Origin: Akkermansia sp.
Lineage (GTDB): Bacteria > Verrucomicrobiota > Verrucomicrobiia > Verrucomicrobiales > Akkermansiaceae
Reading direction: 5' to 3'
NCBI GenBank assembly: GCA_017555205.1
Contig: JAFZGW010000019.1
Coordinates: 35,387-99,386 of the forward strand
Length of the DNA stretch: 64,000 nt
This document shows positions 6,487 through 16,983 of this stretch, one piece after another. A program made the position numbers and the translations under genes. Below the pieces are notes generated by a model. That model was not told the DNA's origin, made no database searches, and was given only the letters and a program-made list of their open reading frames with translations. Position 1 is the stretch's first letter. Every line of letters begins with the position of its first letter.

Positions 6487-9400
6487 TCAATCGAAATAGT
6501 GCTTCATATTCCGCCATACCCTCGCGCCGAAGTCCAGAGGGTTCAGCAGCACCGCAACGACCGTGCTCCAGTAGCCGACTGCATTGCCCATCCAACCGGT
6601 ACCTATAGCCATCGTGCGAGATATCGTGCTCGCTGCCCTTGTGTACTCCGCGAGTGAATGTTCCTCATCGTCGGTCATGTAGCCGTAGATTTTCATCCAT
6701 GCTTTTATGAAGCCCTGCGCGTCCAGCATAGCACGCCCCACGCTCGCATGGGTCTTGGCTTTCTTCAACACGTCGATGTCAAAAATGTGACCAGGCACCT
6801 TCAGCAGCACCAACGTACCCAGCGCCTCGACCGCCTCGCCCACACCGGGAATGCTAGCCAACGGCCCATAGATGGCGGACAGCAAATACTCCCACCATTT
6901 CCCCTTCTCGAACTCCTCGGGGTCCCCCTGCAGAGCGTCAAGCAGAGCCGATATCACCGCGTTCGCAGCGCCGTACATCAGCCATGCTCTCCAGGCCGCC
7001 TTCTTCTTACCACCTCTCCACAGCGCTCTGCACAGAGCGAACTTCGCCATGTTCTCCGATAGCATGTAGAACACAGCCTTCACCAGCGGGTTCCGACTCT
7101 GCGCAATCTTGCTCTTATTCAGCCGCCCGATGGGCTGAGCCGACAGATTCGCCACGATGGCAGTCTGCTCCCAAGCAGCCTGCTCAGCCTCTTGCACACT
7201 GGCACCCTTGTCAATAGCGCGCTGGTAGTACACATTCCACACCGGCACAAGACTCATAGCCGTGCAACTCGCGTCCACCCACTCCATCGGCAGCATACTC
7301 GCCAGCAACATACCCTCCGTCATGCTACTCGCCGTATCGTTGGATCGCATAGCCTGACCGGCCATATTACCGGCCTTGCCCTGCCTGCGGTTCTGAATGA
7401 GCGTGCTGTTCATCATGCGCTTGTACGTCATCGGCGCTTCCGCCTTCTTCATGCGCGAGAGCGTCGCCAACCACTCCCCGGCAGATATATCGTGAGCACC
7501 CAGAAGGCCATTGAATATCGACGGCAACTGTCGCAGCAGCGTCTGAATACGGAAGCCCAGAATAGCCACAGCCCCGCTCGCGTACAGCCCATTGATAACA
7601 TCCTGCGCCACACCCATGTTCAGGCAATCCTGCACACCGCCCTGCTCGATAATACGAATCCAATCCTTCAGGTTCTCGTAGTCATCCTTGCCGAGCACAG
7701 ACATCATTGCCCGGTCAAAATCCGGGTCACGGGTCCAAGCCTTGAAGTCCGCCACGATGTCCTGTGTCGCCATCCACGTGTCCGTCAGCGTCGTAGCCTG
7801 CAGGAACACCTGCAGCGCGTCCTTCGTCATGTCCAGCTCCAGATTGTGTTTCACACGCTGCTTCATCCACCCGTTGCCTGCGCCCGGCGTTCCGGCCATG
7901 CCTGCCAGCAACTGCTCGGCAGAATTCTCCTTCATACCGGTCACATTCCAGCGAGCTGCGAAATAGTTCTCCTCCCTCGGGAACGGTACACCGAACGTCG
8001 CCTCATACACACGGGCAATGCGCTCCCCCTGCTGTGCAAACAGCTCACGCAAGCCATAGCCGAACTGCAGCATCCCCTCGCCAATGAACCGCTTAAACCC
8101 GGCAATCACCTCCGGCGTATACCCCTGCTCCTCCATACGCTCCGTGTAGGTCGGCTGCTCCCACATGAGGATAGCATACAGCGCCTCGCCACGGCTCAGC
8201 TGCAGGTTCTCCTCGCGCTGCACACGCTCCACATAGCGAACCTCCACCGTGCTCAGCACCTTCCCCGCTTCCTCCATCGCCAGCAGCTGCTTCTCAAGCT
8301 CCTCGATGTCGCGCTCCGTCAACACAGACTCAGCCTCAAGCCCACCGGCCTTTTGGCGTCGGTTCATCTCCGCCCGGCGTTCCTCCGGCGTCATGGCCAG
8401 CAACTCACGCAGAGCCGCCGTCTTCACACTTACAGAACGGTACTTCGGTCGGTTAAACGTCACACCGGTCGGCAATACCTCGTGCATGAAATCCATGCTC
8501 TTGCGCCAGCTCTTGCCAAGCGTCTCGCGGCTCAGCGCCTCCAGCGCCACCCAGCGTTCAGCCTCCCACTTCTTGATGGCCTCACCCGCCCTGTTGGCAC
8601 GTCGTGCAAGATCATCAGCGAGCTTATGCAACGGCAGATACCCACGCAGCCCCGTCAGCACAGCAGGCATACCGCTCAGGATGTCGGCAAGGTTTTTCAG
8701 TCTCTGGGTCGGCTTCTTCGCGCGTTTTTTGGCATTGTACTCATTCTGCCCAACGTCGCCCACGCCATCCACCACACTGCGCACCATCGCGCGTCTGGCA
8801 GCACGTCGCTCCGCCTGCACATTGTCCCACTCGAACCGGTGGAACCACACACGCTGGCGCAGCGCCTCCAGCGCCTCCACTGCCTCCTCTGCGGTCATCG
8901 ACTGCAAGTCACCGAACTGGTCATAGAGCGTCATCTCGCTCTCCAGCTGAGCCCGTCTCTCCTCGTCAATCCCCGGCTTCTCCATCTCCGCGCGAAGAGC
9001 AGCAAGCTTAGCCTCCAGCTCCTCAGTGTCCATGTTCATGGCCTTAGCCACGTCTTCCAAGTCACGGTAAGCGTCAGCGCTCATCTTGCCACCCTTCAGC
9101 TTGCCGGTCTTCGGGTCCTTCTTCGGCGCCAACCGCTCCACCAGCTCCTTAATTTTCAGCACAGCTCGGTCCTTGGCATGCTTGCGCAGCTGCCCGGCCA
9201 CTCGGTGAATAATAGCCTCCATAGCCTCCTGCAGCTGCATTTCGCCGTAGTCCTTAGCCAGTTCCGTAGCCGAAGTCTGCCGGTCCAGCTCCTGCCCCTT
9301 CACAGCCACCACCTCATCAATTCCCTGGTTCAACTTCAGCCACTCCTTGATGGTCTTGTTGGCCATGTCACGAGTCATCTTCAGGTCACCCGTCGTGGCC

Positions 9401-12400
9401 AGCTCCGCCAGCACCTCCAGTTTGTTGAGGTACGGATGTACACTGAAGCGGTACCCCTGCGGCAAGTACGCCACAGCAGCCTTCACCACCTGCACCATCG
9501 TGCCCATCGCTGCAATCGCGTCCTCACGCTCGGTAGCAGTCTTGCTGCCAAGTTTCTTCATGCGCTGCAGCGCACCGCGCATCTCGCGCACAATCTGCTC
9601 GCTGAATGCCAAGTTCGCCCGGAACCCCTGCCCCGCTGCTACAACCTCGTAGGCAAGCGCACGCTCGTCAAGATTTACCACTGAAGATGTAAAATCTGCA
9701 TTGACATTATGCTGATTTTCCTTGACAATCCCCGGAAAATCTTCTCTAATATGTGTAGCCTCTGTTCTATTGAAGGGCTCCGCTCCTGCGCCCCTCCTGC
9801 CCAAGAACAGAGGCTTTTTCTCAATATTGACATTGAGTAGATACGCTGTTGGCAAATGCCCGCTTTCCTGATGAATCTCCAACTCAATACGGGCAACATT
9901 GGACGCATTCCAGCCCTCAACCTCAAAAGGCGAGAATACCTGCAAAAAGCCTTTTCTTTCTTCTTTTTTCTTGTAAGCCCGCTCAAACTGCATGCTTTCC
10001 GCATTGGCAAACAGTTGCTCCACATTGCCGAACGCAGTGTAATGAACACGCTTAATTTCATCATCGCTTAACCCCGAATCAGCGAGTGCTTCAAAAGTTC
10101 GGCCTATGGAATTTTTATCGCTGAACTTACCTTCGCTTTTCGCATTGAACACAGCCTCTATATCTAGGAAGCGATTCTCTAATTTCAACGGAGCCCCTTT
10201 TCGCCCTACCATAGCACGAGCTTCCGCACGAGTATTGCAGATTCTATCTTTACTGATAACCACGCTGAAACTCACCAGCGCCTCCCCCGGGTACTCCAGC
10301 GTATCATTGAACGGCCTCGCCAATCTCTCCGCCATCGTCCAATCACGTCGTTCCTGCACATTGCGAGCCTCAATCTCACCGGCCAAGCGCTGGTAAAGCT
10401 CAGAGCCGCTCATATCGGTCATATTCAGCTTATGCTTATTCTCCTCATACAAGCGCTCAATCTCAGCCTCTACCTTCTGCCTCCGCCCTCTCAACGTACC
10501 GGCGCGTCTGCTAGGCAAGGCTTTCAGCTTCTCCAGCATCTCCTCCACCGCTTCAAGCGTCGGCTTCTTATCACCATGCCCCGGCAGCTTGTACCCTTCA
10601 CCCGGAGCATACGCCACAGAATCCCCATAATCCCTCATGGCAATCTCTGTATACTCCTTCCACATCATCTCAATGGCCTGAGCTGCCATCGTCGGCACAT
10701 GCTGCATCTCATGTACAGCAAACCTCTCCCCCATCTTCAGAATCGAACGTGGCCGCTTCAAAAGGCGCAGCATCCGCTGCAAGTGGTCTTTTGCCGTATC
10801 TACAGCATAGAGCCATCGTTGCTCATGTCGCAAGTGCTCCAGCCGAATCCGGTACTGGCGCACCTGTTTCTCCAATAATTTACTGGCCATCTCGGCAGTT
10901 CCACCTCGCGCGAATTCCTCAATCGTCTGTATCGCATGCTGAATCTCATGCAGCAGCGTGCTACGCCGCCCCTCATTATCCAGACGCTCATTCAGCATAA
11001 TAGAATCCGGGTAATCACCTTTAACCGTCAGTTGCCCCCTAAGCTGATACCCTAAATCCGCTACACTCACAGGCAGCCACTTTAAATCCGGATAGGCCTC
11101 ATACAACTCCTCATAATCCAGAATATCCTTCAGGCATTTTATGTGCCCACCGCTCATCCTATCCAGCTCGGCTGCCACATCTTCATCCACCTTACCGGCT
11201 GTCATGCTCTCCATTATAGCACCTATCAAGCGACTATTCGTCTTGCTCAGGCTCCCATACTTACCATCACCGCTTACTCCGGCAAGCTGCAACTGCTTGA
11301 TAACAAAATCACGAACCCCTTTCTTCAGCTTTTCGTGAGCATCAAACCATTCCTTTGACAAACCGTGTTCATCATTGTATGCTAATGCTTTTTCAACATC
11401 GTCCGTTTCAAACAGAATATGGTAATACCCATCAATCAACTTCTGCTGCTCTCGCAGCTTTTCAAGGTCATCCTGCACCCCAAACGGCATCGCTTTGCCT
11501 GCCACCAGCAGCCTATACTCGTCACCGGCATCGCCTAAGAACGCACGAGGCGTCAGCTTCGCCCGGCTCGCGTCAATCTCCACACGCTCCTTCCCGTCAT
11601 CGCGCCCCTTGAACTTCCGTGAATCCTCATACTTATCCCAAGTCTTAGCACTCGGCCCAATGACATTGAAACTCGCATCCACATCCTCGTACTCATCCCA
11701 CGGTGCCTTGTAGTCACCGCTCTCATTCACACCGGTTATCTTTACATCATCGCCCGAGAATATCACATAGTTGTACGAGCCCTCGCCAGCGGCTCGCGAC
11801 ATGCCATCCAGATACTTTATTCCCTTGTAGCCATGAGCAAGCAACCACTCTGAGGCTAACTTCGGCCCCTGCCCGAATTTCGGGGAAAGTAAATCCTGCA
11901 CATTCTGACCCAGTTTTCTCGCCAATTCGTTATATATGCGATACCCGGGCCATGTCTCCTTACCAGCCTCCGGCATCGCAATCATCCCGCCTGTCTGCTT
12001 GCCATCCTCCAGAGTCCTCACAGCCTCATGCAACTCGGCAGGTACCGCCTTATCCCACATCAGCAGATTGCTTTCATCCACATTCAACTCCACGCGGTAA
12101 TTCATAGCACCCACTCGCATTATCTTGTGCTTCTTAACGAAACGCAGAGCCTTCAACTGCGCCTTTTGGCCGGGAATCAATCGTTTAAGTTGCCAATCAG
12201 CATACGGAGATTCAAGCGGGGTCTTCAACCACTCCTCATACTGCTTCTTCTCCGCCTGCACCTTCTTAATTCTGGGGCCTGTATCCCAGGCCTCCTTGAC
12301 GGCAAGCAGAACGTAATCAGCCACCTCATATCCCACTTGCTCATTCAGGAACTCTATCAACTCCAACTCCCGCACCTTCTTTCCATCCAGCATAAACTCA

Positions 12401-15400
12401 CTCGTCTGCTGGCTGAACTGCCTGTGATACTCCCTGTTCACATCCTCGCTTTCTGCAAAATACAAGCCCCAGCCAAAAGCCTGATGCCCCTCGCCCGAGC
12501 CCATCTTCTCCGTACTGAACTTCCTGAACTTATGCGGACTCGCATGTAGCGCCGTCACACTGAAGCTCGCATCCGGTGCCACCACAATGGCATTGGCGGC
12601 CTCCAGCACCCCATCCGTGAAAAGCCCCGACTCCTGAGCATCGGTCACGCTCAGCGTTATGTCATCACTGCTTCCATCGAAGGTGCCGCGATTATCAGTG
12701 GCACTCTTAATCTGTTCAGGGTCACGCACAGTAATCTCATCCCGGCGAATCATCACCCCGTCAAACTCCGGGAACTTCTCAAACACATCCGGAACCACAG
12801 CACTCATGCCGCCATTGTTCACTTCACGCGGAGCGTTCTCCTTAGTCAAAGGATTGCGTACATTCAGGAAACAACGCATGATATTCTTACCCCAAATGCC
12901 CACGCCATCGGGAGAGAAGTAAATTCCCTTACCACTCAACCCTGCACGCTCACCCCTGTGGAATACAGTGAAAGGCTCAGCATTCGTGGCATGCGTCACC
13001 ACCAGCGGCTCGCCGTTCTCGTCTACAACTTTGGAAACATTTTCAGGCTTGACATCCCGCACAACTTCTTTTATATTTCTCTTGGAGCCAAGATCAGAAA
13101 GTCGCGCTGACGGGGACTCTTTTAGAGTCGGGCCCTTATCGTGGAGTTCGGCGTCCACGGGCTCCCTATCATTTTTATTCCATATTTCTTTGTAACGGCT
13201 TCCTGTAGGTTCATTACCACGGAAAGCCGTTTTCCATTGTATGTATCTCTCTCCATCTTCAGGCGCGCTTGCCACGCTGAGGAAATACGCGTACTCACCT
13301 TTGGCGAACACATATGATTTATTCCTTGTATCAAAAAACACCTTATCAGGGGAAGCAAAAGCGCTCAGCAACTTGTCAACATATTCCTCGCAATAGGCTT
13401 CAACGTCTGAATGTCTCTTAGATACGTGTTCTAAAAAACGAAAATCACTTCCGTAAATTAAGTTATTAGTTACATAATCACCCATCAGCCGTGCGATTTC
13501 AACTGGAATATAAGCCATAGGCTTAACACGAGTATCAAACCCCATGTTCTTTACGGCATCATATTCTTTTGCCTTTACCCTTCTAATATTTTCGGGAGTA
13601 AGCACCCCCAATAAGCGATTACGGAAATGCTGCTGATACGCAGCACTCTCCCAATCACCGAACCACTCCTTAAACGCCTTGGTTCGCACCTGCAGCCACT
13701 GCCGCTCCGTCAGATTAGTAGGCTTGCCATTCGGAGCCTTCATGAACGTGCCGTCCTTCTCGGCAGCAGCCTTGATGGCGTCCAGCTCATCCTGATTCAC
13801 CGCACTGCTCGTAAAATCCCCATCCACCGCAGCCTCGGCAGCCTCCACATCGGCCTGCACCTCGGCCTGCGTCTTCTCCATCTCAGCCTGCTCCTTGCGC
13901 ACATCCTCACCGTGCTTCGCCTCCGCAGCATCCAGCACCGGCGTCTTCGCGCGCTTGCGTCGCTTCACCTTACGGTCAGCCTTGGCCTTATCATGAGCCT
14001 CATACACACGCTGCATAGCCTCCAGACCATCCGCCAGCTGAATATTCTGCAGGAACTCCACATCCTGTGCCACCAACCGCTCGACATCCTCGCGGAACTC
14101 CTTATCCATCTTCGCCGCAGCCTCCGGATTCGTCAGAACCGTATTCACCGCCTCACCCAGCTTAAACATCGCCTTTGCCTGCAGCACCCAGCCGCGAATC
14201 AGGTCCAGGAACGCATTCAGCGCAGCGCTCAGCTTATTGCCCGACTTAGCCGTATCTGCCAGCACCTTACTCTGCACCAGCTTACCCATCGCCTCAATCA
14301 CCGCCATGCGCCTGTCACCCTCCGTCTCGCCATCCTTCAGCTCACGCAGGAAAGCCCCCGGCTTGCCCAGAGCCCCCTCCAGCTCACGAAGGTTGGAAAT
14401 GTAGTAGTCCAGAGTCCGCCCATGCTCCTCCATGTCGCGCACCAGGTTATCCTCCGTCACGTCCTCCAGCACCTCCATCGCACCGAACTTGCCACGAGCC
14501 ACACGCAGCACAGTACGCAAGCGCTTGTCAGCACCACGCACACCCGTGCGGTTCACACGCGACTCGAAACGCTTGCTCACACGTGCCCACTCGGCATCGC
14601 TCACCGGTTTACCTTTCTTCTGCTCATAGTCATGGCGAGCCACCTTCATACGTTGCTCCCACGCCTTACCCTGCTGAGCCAACTGCCCAAGCGGAATATG
14701 GGCGTGTACCTCCGGGTCAACATCCTCCGGTCGGGCCCCCTCACTCAGCCTCAGCCCCGCAGCTCTGGCCAAGCGCTGGAAATACTCATGGTTCATCTTA
14801 TCCTCCTCCAGAGACACCACCCAGCGCTCACCATCCTTGCTCACAGAGCCAACCATAGCATTGGCCAACACCATGTCAGCCATCTCAACCTGCTCCTTCG
14901 CGCTCAACTCCTCCAAGCGAGACTCCACCAGCAAGCGTGCAGCAGCCTCGCTCATGATAGTCTCAGTCACCTCGCCGTTCACGTCCTGCTCCTGAACCTT
15001 TACCTGCCCATCTCCGGCAGGCAGTACACGCGGCAACAGCCCCTTGTCGAAATAGTTCTCCACAGTGGCCATCGGCTGCAGCTGAGGGTACAGCTCTGCC
15101 ACATAGGCCAGCACACCCTTTGAGTCTGTCTTCAAGCGCTCATTGACCAGAGCCTGCTCAGCCACCCTGCGCTCAACCGGGTCGTCAATGCGCGCAACAG
15201 CAGCTGCTCGCCCCTCGTCCACACCGATAGCCATCAGATGGTCGCGTACGTTCCTGTACTCCTGAGCTGCAGCCTTCTGGCCGCTGTAGCTCACACCACC
15301 CAGTAGCAGACCATAAATAGCAGTGGCCAACAACTGGTCGGGTTCCAACATCTCCGCCGTTTCCTTGCGCCACTCAGCCACAGGATCATCCCGCTGCAGT

Positions 15401-16962
15401 TCCTCACTTGCTACCGCATTATATGCCCCGCTCAGCAGCAGTCCGGCCAGAGGTTCCACAAACGACTCCTCCGCAGCACCGACAGCAGCCCCCATGCCAA
15501 TGCGTCCCGCCGTCGTGCCATACAAACCGCCAAGAGTCCTTGCCATGACCTGACGACTCATGAGCCAGTCAAGCCCCGGAACCATTCTTCCGGCCTTCAG
15601 CGAGCCAAAAGCAATCTTTTCGACCCCGGCCTGAATGGCAGCATTAGCGCTGGCTTTCGCACTCGCTCTTGTCCAAATCGTGCCCTCACCCAACTGCTGG
15701 GCAAGGTCCTGCGTGTACATGCTGGCAGCATTTGCGAACACACCGCCCGGCACCAAATAGAGCGCAGAACTGGGCAACATCTTGCCGAACTTGGCAGCAA
15801 AACCATCTATGTCGTACATGCCCTGCGTTGCATTGAAGAGTTTGCCACGGAACTCATTCAGCTCCTGCGTGCCCCTGCGCTCCTCTTTCGTCATATATCT
15901 CAGACTACCGTCCGCATTCAGCTGGCCACTCGCGCGAGCAGCACTGTGAACAGCGCCCAGCCTGGCATTGTGCAAACCGAGGTGCTTCTCAGCCCAGTTG
16001 TCACCTTCAGCATAAAACGCCACGTTAGGGTTCTCCAGTCCGGAAATCTCTCGGGCGCGCTCCAGCTCTCGGTTATAATCGTCCACCTGCTCATCGGTCA
16101 CAAATGCCTTGAAATGGCCACCCAACACGCCAGCCACAAGCTGTTTGTCTGCTGCCTCAAACGCCTGCCAGGCACGCTTAAAAAAATTTCGCTCCTTCGC
16201 ATCTGTCTTCATGTCCTGAATGTGCGTCTGCAGCTGTCTGAAAAACAACCCTTGCGCTAGTTCATCGCCGCGCAAGCAGTCCATAATCAGACCTCCGGTA
16301 CTAGCCTGAGCCAGCACATTAGCAGCCGCATCTTCGTATTCATAAACCATACCACGCATCATACCCCAAGCGTCAGCCGCTTTGTTAATCGACGCCTCAT
16401 CTCCAGCTGTGAATACCTCTCGCGCTTGCCCTTCGTAAAACCTCTTCCACGCATCATGCGTCTTATAGCCACCGGCAGCCACTAGCTCTCCGAATAAGCC
16501 TGTCAAAGCCGCCTTACGCTCCTCGGTTTTTGCCACCGCCTCACGGTACGGAATCTGCACATTGTCCCTCTGCACCTGCGCATACAAGCGGTAATAATCC
16601 TGCGCCGTGTCTCCACCATTTGCCCCCAGCTGCTGCAGCCTCTCACGGTACCCATTGCGTCTCCCCTCATCCTCCACGCGCTCAATCGCACGCTGCGCCA
16701 AATCCATCGGCATATCCGCCAAATCGGTGTCCACCGTCAGCGCAAGCTCACGCCCCAGCACATGCAGGCTCTCATCCCCGCGCATTCTCGGCACACTGTA
16801 CACACTCGCATAGTCATCGGCGTCCACCTTCGCGCGAGCCTCCTCGTCCTCGTCATAGAGGAACACCGAGCTCAGTGTTTCGGCTCGCTGCCGGTTGAAA
16901 GCCACGCGCTCAAAATCATCGTTCAGAACATCAGAACCCATTTCAGAAAAACCAGTAATCAT
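6487..16962 (-). CDS. Giant polyvalent internal virion protein (3491 residues)
   Basis: Last of three internal virion genes, the position of T7 gp16, but far larger. Apparent domains: N-terminal region with a glycine/alanine-rich hydrophobic segment (about 395-560); ADP-ribosyltransferase-like region 1 (about 1090-1430: FKEWFGDWE, VVDENGEPLVVTHAT, GIYFSPDG, IKSATDNRGTF), interrupted by an AT-rich insert that resembles barnase/EndoU/colicin/RelE-type (BECR) nucleases; ADP-ribosyltransferase-like region 2 (about 1472-1750: LHASPHKF, GWGLYFAES); a metallopeptidase-like HEIQH near 2002; an LPD3/BECR-like region (about 2235-2425); and a long helical and hydrophobic C-terminus. Such large polyvalent proteins are thought to be injected with phage DNA to modify host targets. 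Domain names follow that described family group; exact boundaries are my estimate. Confidence 0.8.
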   Translation of the reverse strand: MITGFSEMGSDVLNDDFERVAFNRQRAETLSSVFLYDEDEEARAKVDADDYASVYSVPRMRGDESLHVLGRELALTVDTDLADMPMDLAQRAIERVEDEGRRNGYRERLQQLGANGGDTAQDYYRLYAQVQRDNVQIPYREAVAKTEERKAALTGLFGELVAAGGYKTHDAWKRFYEGQAREVFTAGDEASINKAADAWGMMRGMVYEYEDAAANVLAQASTGGLIMDCLRGDELAQGLFFRQLQTHIQDMKTDAKERNFFKRAWQAFEAADKQLVAGVLGGHFKAFVTDEQVDDYNRELERAREISGLENPNVAFYAEGDNWAEKHLGLHNARLGAVHSAARASGQLNADGSLRYMTKEERRGTQELNEFRGKLFNATQGMYDIDGFAAKFGKMLPSSALYLVPGGVFANAASMYTQDLAQQLGEGTIWTRASAKASANAAIQAGVEKIAFGSLKAGRMVPGLDWLMSRQVMARTLGGLYGTTAGRIGMGAAVGAAEESFVEPLAGLLLSGAYNAVASEELQRDDPVAEWRKETAEMLEPDQLLATAIYGLLLGGVSYSGQKAAAQEYRNVRDHLMAIGVDEGRAAAVARIDDPVERRVAEQALVNERLKTDSKGVLAYVAELYPQLQPMATVENYFDKGLLPRVLPAGDGQVKVQEQDVNGEVTETIMSEAAARLLVESRLEELSAKEQVEMADMVLANAMVGSVSKDGERWVVSLEEDKMNHEYFQRLARAAGLRLSEGARPEDVDPEVHAHIPLGQLAQQGKAWEQRMKVARHDYEQKKGKPVSDAEWARVSKRFESRVNRTGVRGADKRLRTVLRVARGKFGAMEVLEDVTEDNLVRDMEEHGRTLDYYISNLRELEGALGKPGAFLRELKDGETEGDRRMAVIEAMGKLVQSKVLADTAKSGNKLSAALNAFLDLIRGWVLQAKAMFKLGEAVNTVLTNPEAAAKMDKEFREDVERLVAQDVEFLQNIQLADGLEAMQRVYEAHDKAKADRKVKRRKRAKTPVLDAAEAKHGEDVRKEQAEMEKTQAEVQADVEAAEAAVDGDFTSSAVNQDELDAIKAAAEKDGTFMKAPNGKPTNLTERQWLQVRTKAFKEWFGDWESAAYQQHFRNRLLGVLTPENIRRVKAKEYDAVKNMGFDTRVKPMAYIPVEIARLMGDYVTNNLIYGSDFRFLEHVSKRHSDVEAYCEEYVDKLLSAFASPDKVFFDTRNKSYVFAKGEYAYFLSVASAPEDGERYIQWKTAFRGNEPTGSRYKEIWNKNDREPVDAELHDKGPTLKESPSARLSDLGSKRNIKEVVRDVKPENVSKVVDENGEPLVVTHATNAEPFTVFHRGERAGLSGKGIYFSPDGVGIWGKNIMRCFLNVRNPLTKENAPREVNNGGMSAVVPDVFEKFPEFDGVMIRRDEITVRDPEQIKSATDNRGTFDGSSDDITLSVTDAQESGLFTDGVLEAANAIVVAPDASFSVTALHASPHKFRKFSTEKMGSGEGHQAFGWGLYFAESEDVNREYHRQFSQQTSEFMLDGKKVRELELIEFLNEQVGYEVADYVLLAVKEAWDTGPRIKKVQAEKKQYEEWLKTPLESPYADWQLKRLIPGQKAQLKALRFVKKHKIMRVGAMNYRVELNVDESNLLMWDKAVPAELHEAVRTLEDGKQTGGMIAMPEAGKETWPGYRIYNELARKLGQNVQDLLSPKFGQGPKLASEWLLAHGYKGIKYLDGMSRAAGEGSYNYVIFSGDDVKITGVNESGDYKAPWDEYEDVDASFNVIGPSAKTWDKYEDSRKFKGRDDGKERVEIDASRAKLTPRAFLGDAGDEYRLLVAGKAMPFGVQDDLEKLREQQKLIDGYYHILFETDDVEKALAYNDEHGLSKEWFDAHEKLKKGVRDFVIKQLQLAGVSGDGKYGSLSKTNSRLIGAIMESMTAGKVDEDVAAELDRMSGGHIKCLKDILDYEELYEAYPDLKWLPVSVADLGYQLRGQLTVKGDYPDSIMLNERLDNEGRRSTLLHEIQHAIQTIEEFARGGTAEMASKLLEKQVRQYRIRLEHLRHEQRWLYAVDTAKDHLQRMLRLLKRPRSILKMGERFAVHEMQHVPTMAAQAIEMMWKEYTEIAMRDYGDSVAYAPGEGYKLPGHGDKKPTLEAVEEMLEKLKALPSRRAGTLRGRRQKVEAEIERLYEENKHKLNMTDMSGSELYQRLAGEIEARNVQERRDWTMAERLARPFNDTLEYPGEALVSFSVVISKDRICNTRAEARAMVGRKGAPLKLENRFLDIEAVFNAKSEGKFSDKNSIGRTFEALADSGLSDDEIKRVHYTAFGNVEQLFANAESMQFERAYKKKEERKGFLQVFSPFEVEGWNASNVARIELEIHQESGHLPTAYLLNVNIEKKPLFLGRRGAGAEPFNRTEATHIREDFPGIVKENQHNVNADFTSSVVNLDERALAYEVVAAGQGFRANLAFSEQIVREMRGALQRMKKLGSKTATEREDAIAAMGTMVQVVKAAVAYLPQGYRFSVHPYLNKLEVLAELATTGDLKMTRDMANKTIKEWLKLNQGIDEVVAVKGQELDRQTSATELAKDYGEMQLQEAMEAIIHRVAGQLRKHAKDRAVLKIKELVERLAPKKDPKTGKLKGGKMSADAYRDLEDVAKAMNMDTEELEAKLAALRAEMEKPGIDEERRAQLESEMTLYDQFGDLQSMTAEEAVEALEALRQRVWFHRFEWDNVQAERRAARRAMVRSVVDGVGDVGQNEYNAKKRAKKPTQRLKNLADILSGMPAVLTGLRGYLPLHKLADDLARRANRAGEAIKKWEAERWVALEALSRETLGKSWRKSMDFMHEVLPTGVTFNRPKYRSVSVKTAALRELLAMTPEERRAEMNRRQKAGGLEAESVLTERDIEELEKQLLAMEEAGKVLSTVEVRYVERVQREENLQLSRGEALYAILMWEQPTYTERMEEQGYTPEVIAGFKRFIGEGMLQFGYGLRELFAQQGERIARVYEATFGVPFPREENYFAARWNVTGMKENSAEQLLAGMAGTPGAGNGWMKQRVKHNLELDMTKDALQVFLQATTLTDTWMATQDIVADFKAWTRDPDFDRAMMSVLGKDDYENLKDWIRIIEQGGVQDCLNMGVAQDVINGLYASGAVAILGFRIQTLLRQLPSIFNGLLGAHDISAGEWLATLSRMKKAEAPMTYKRMMNSTLIQNRRQGKAGNMAGQAMRSNDTASSMTEGMLLASMLPMEWVDASCTAMSLVPVWNVYYQRAIDKGASVQEAEQAAWEQTAIVANLSAQPIGRLNKSKIAQSRNPLVKAVFYMLSENMAKFALCRALWRGGKKKAAWRAWLMYGAANAVISALLDALQGDPEEFEKGKWWEYLLSAIYGPLASIPGVGEAVEALGTLVLLKVPGHIFDIDVLKKAKTHASVGRAMLDAQGFIKAWMKIYGYMTDDEEHSLAEYTRAASTISRTMAIGTGWMGNAVGYWSTVVAVLLNPLDFGARVWRNMKHYFD

Positions 16963-16983
16963 ATTATACGAAATATCGTTTAA

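Noticed and set aside
7192..9684. 830-codon plus-strand frame opposite the giant virion gene
   Set aside because: Histidine/leucine/arginine-rich composition typical of antisense reading of a GC-rich gene, no domain, no RBS. The minus frame has recognisable domains.
13627..15123. 498-codon plus-strand frame opposite the giant gene
   Set aside because: Same reasoning as for other antisense shadows: repetitive H/L/R composition and no start signal.
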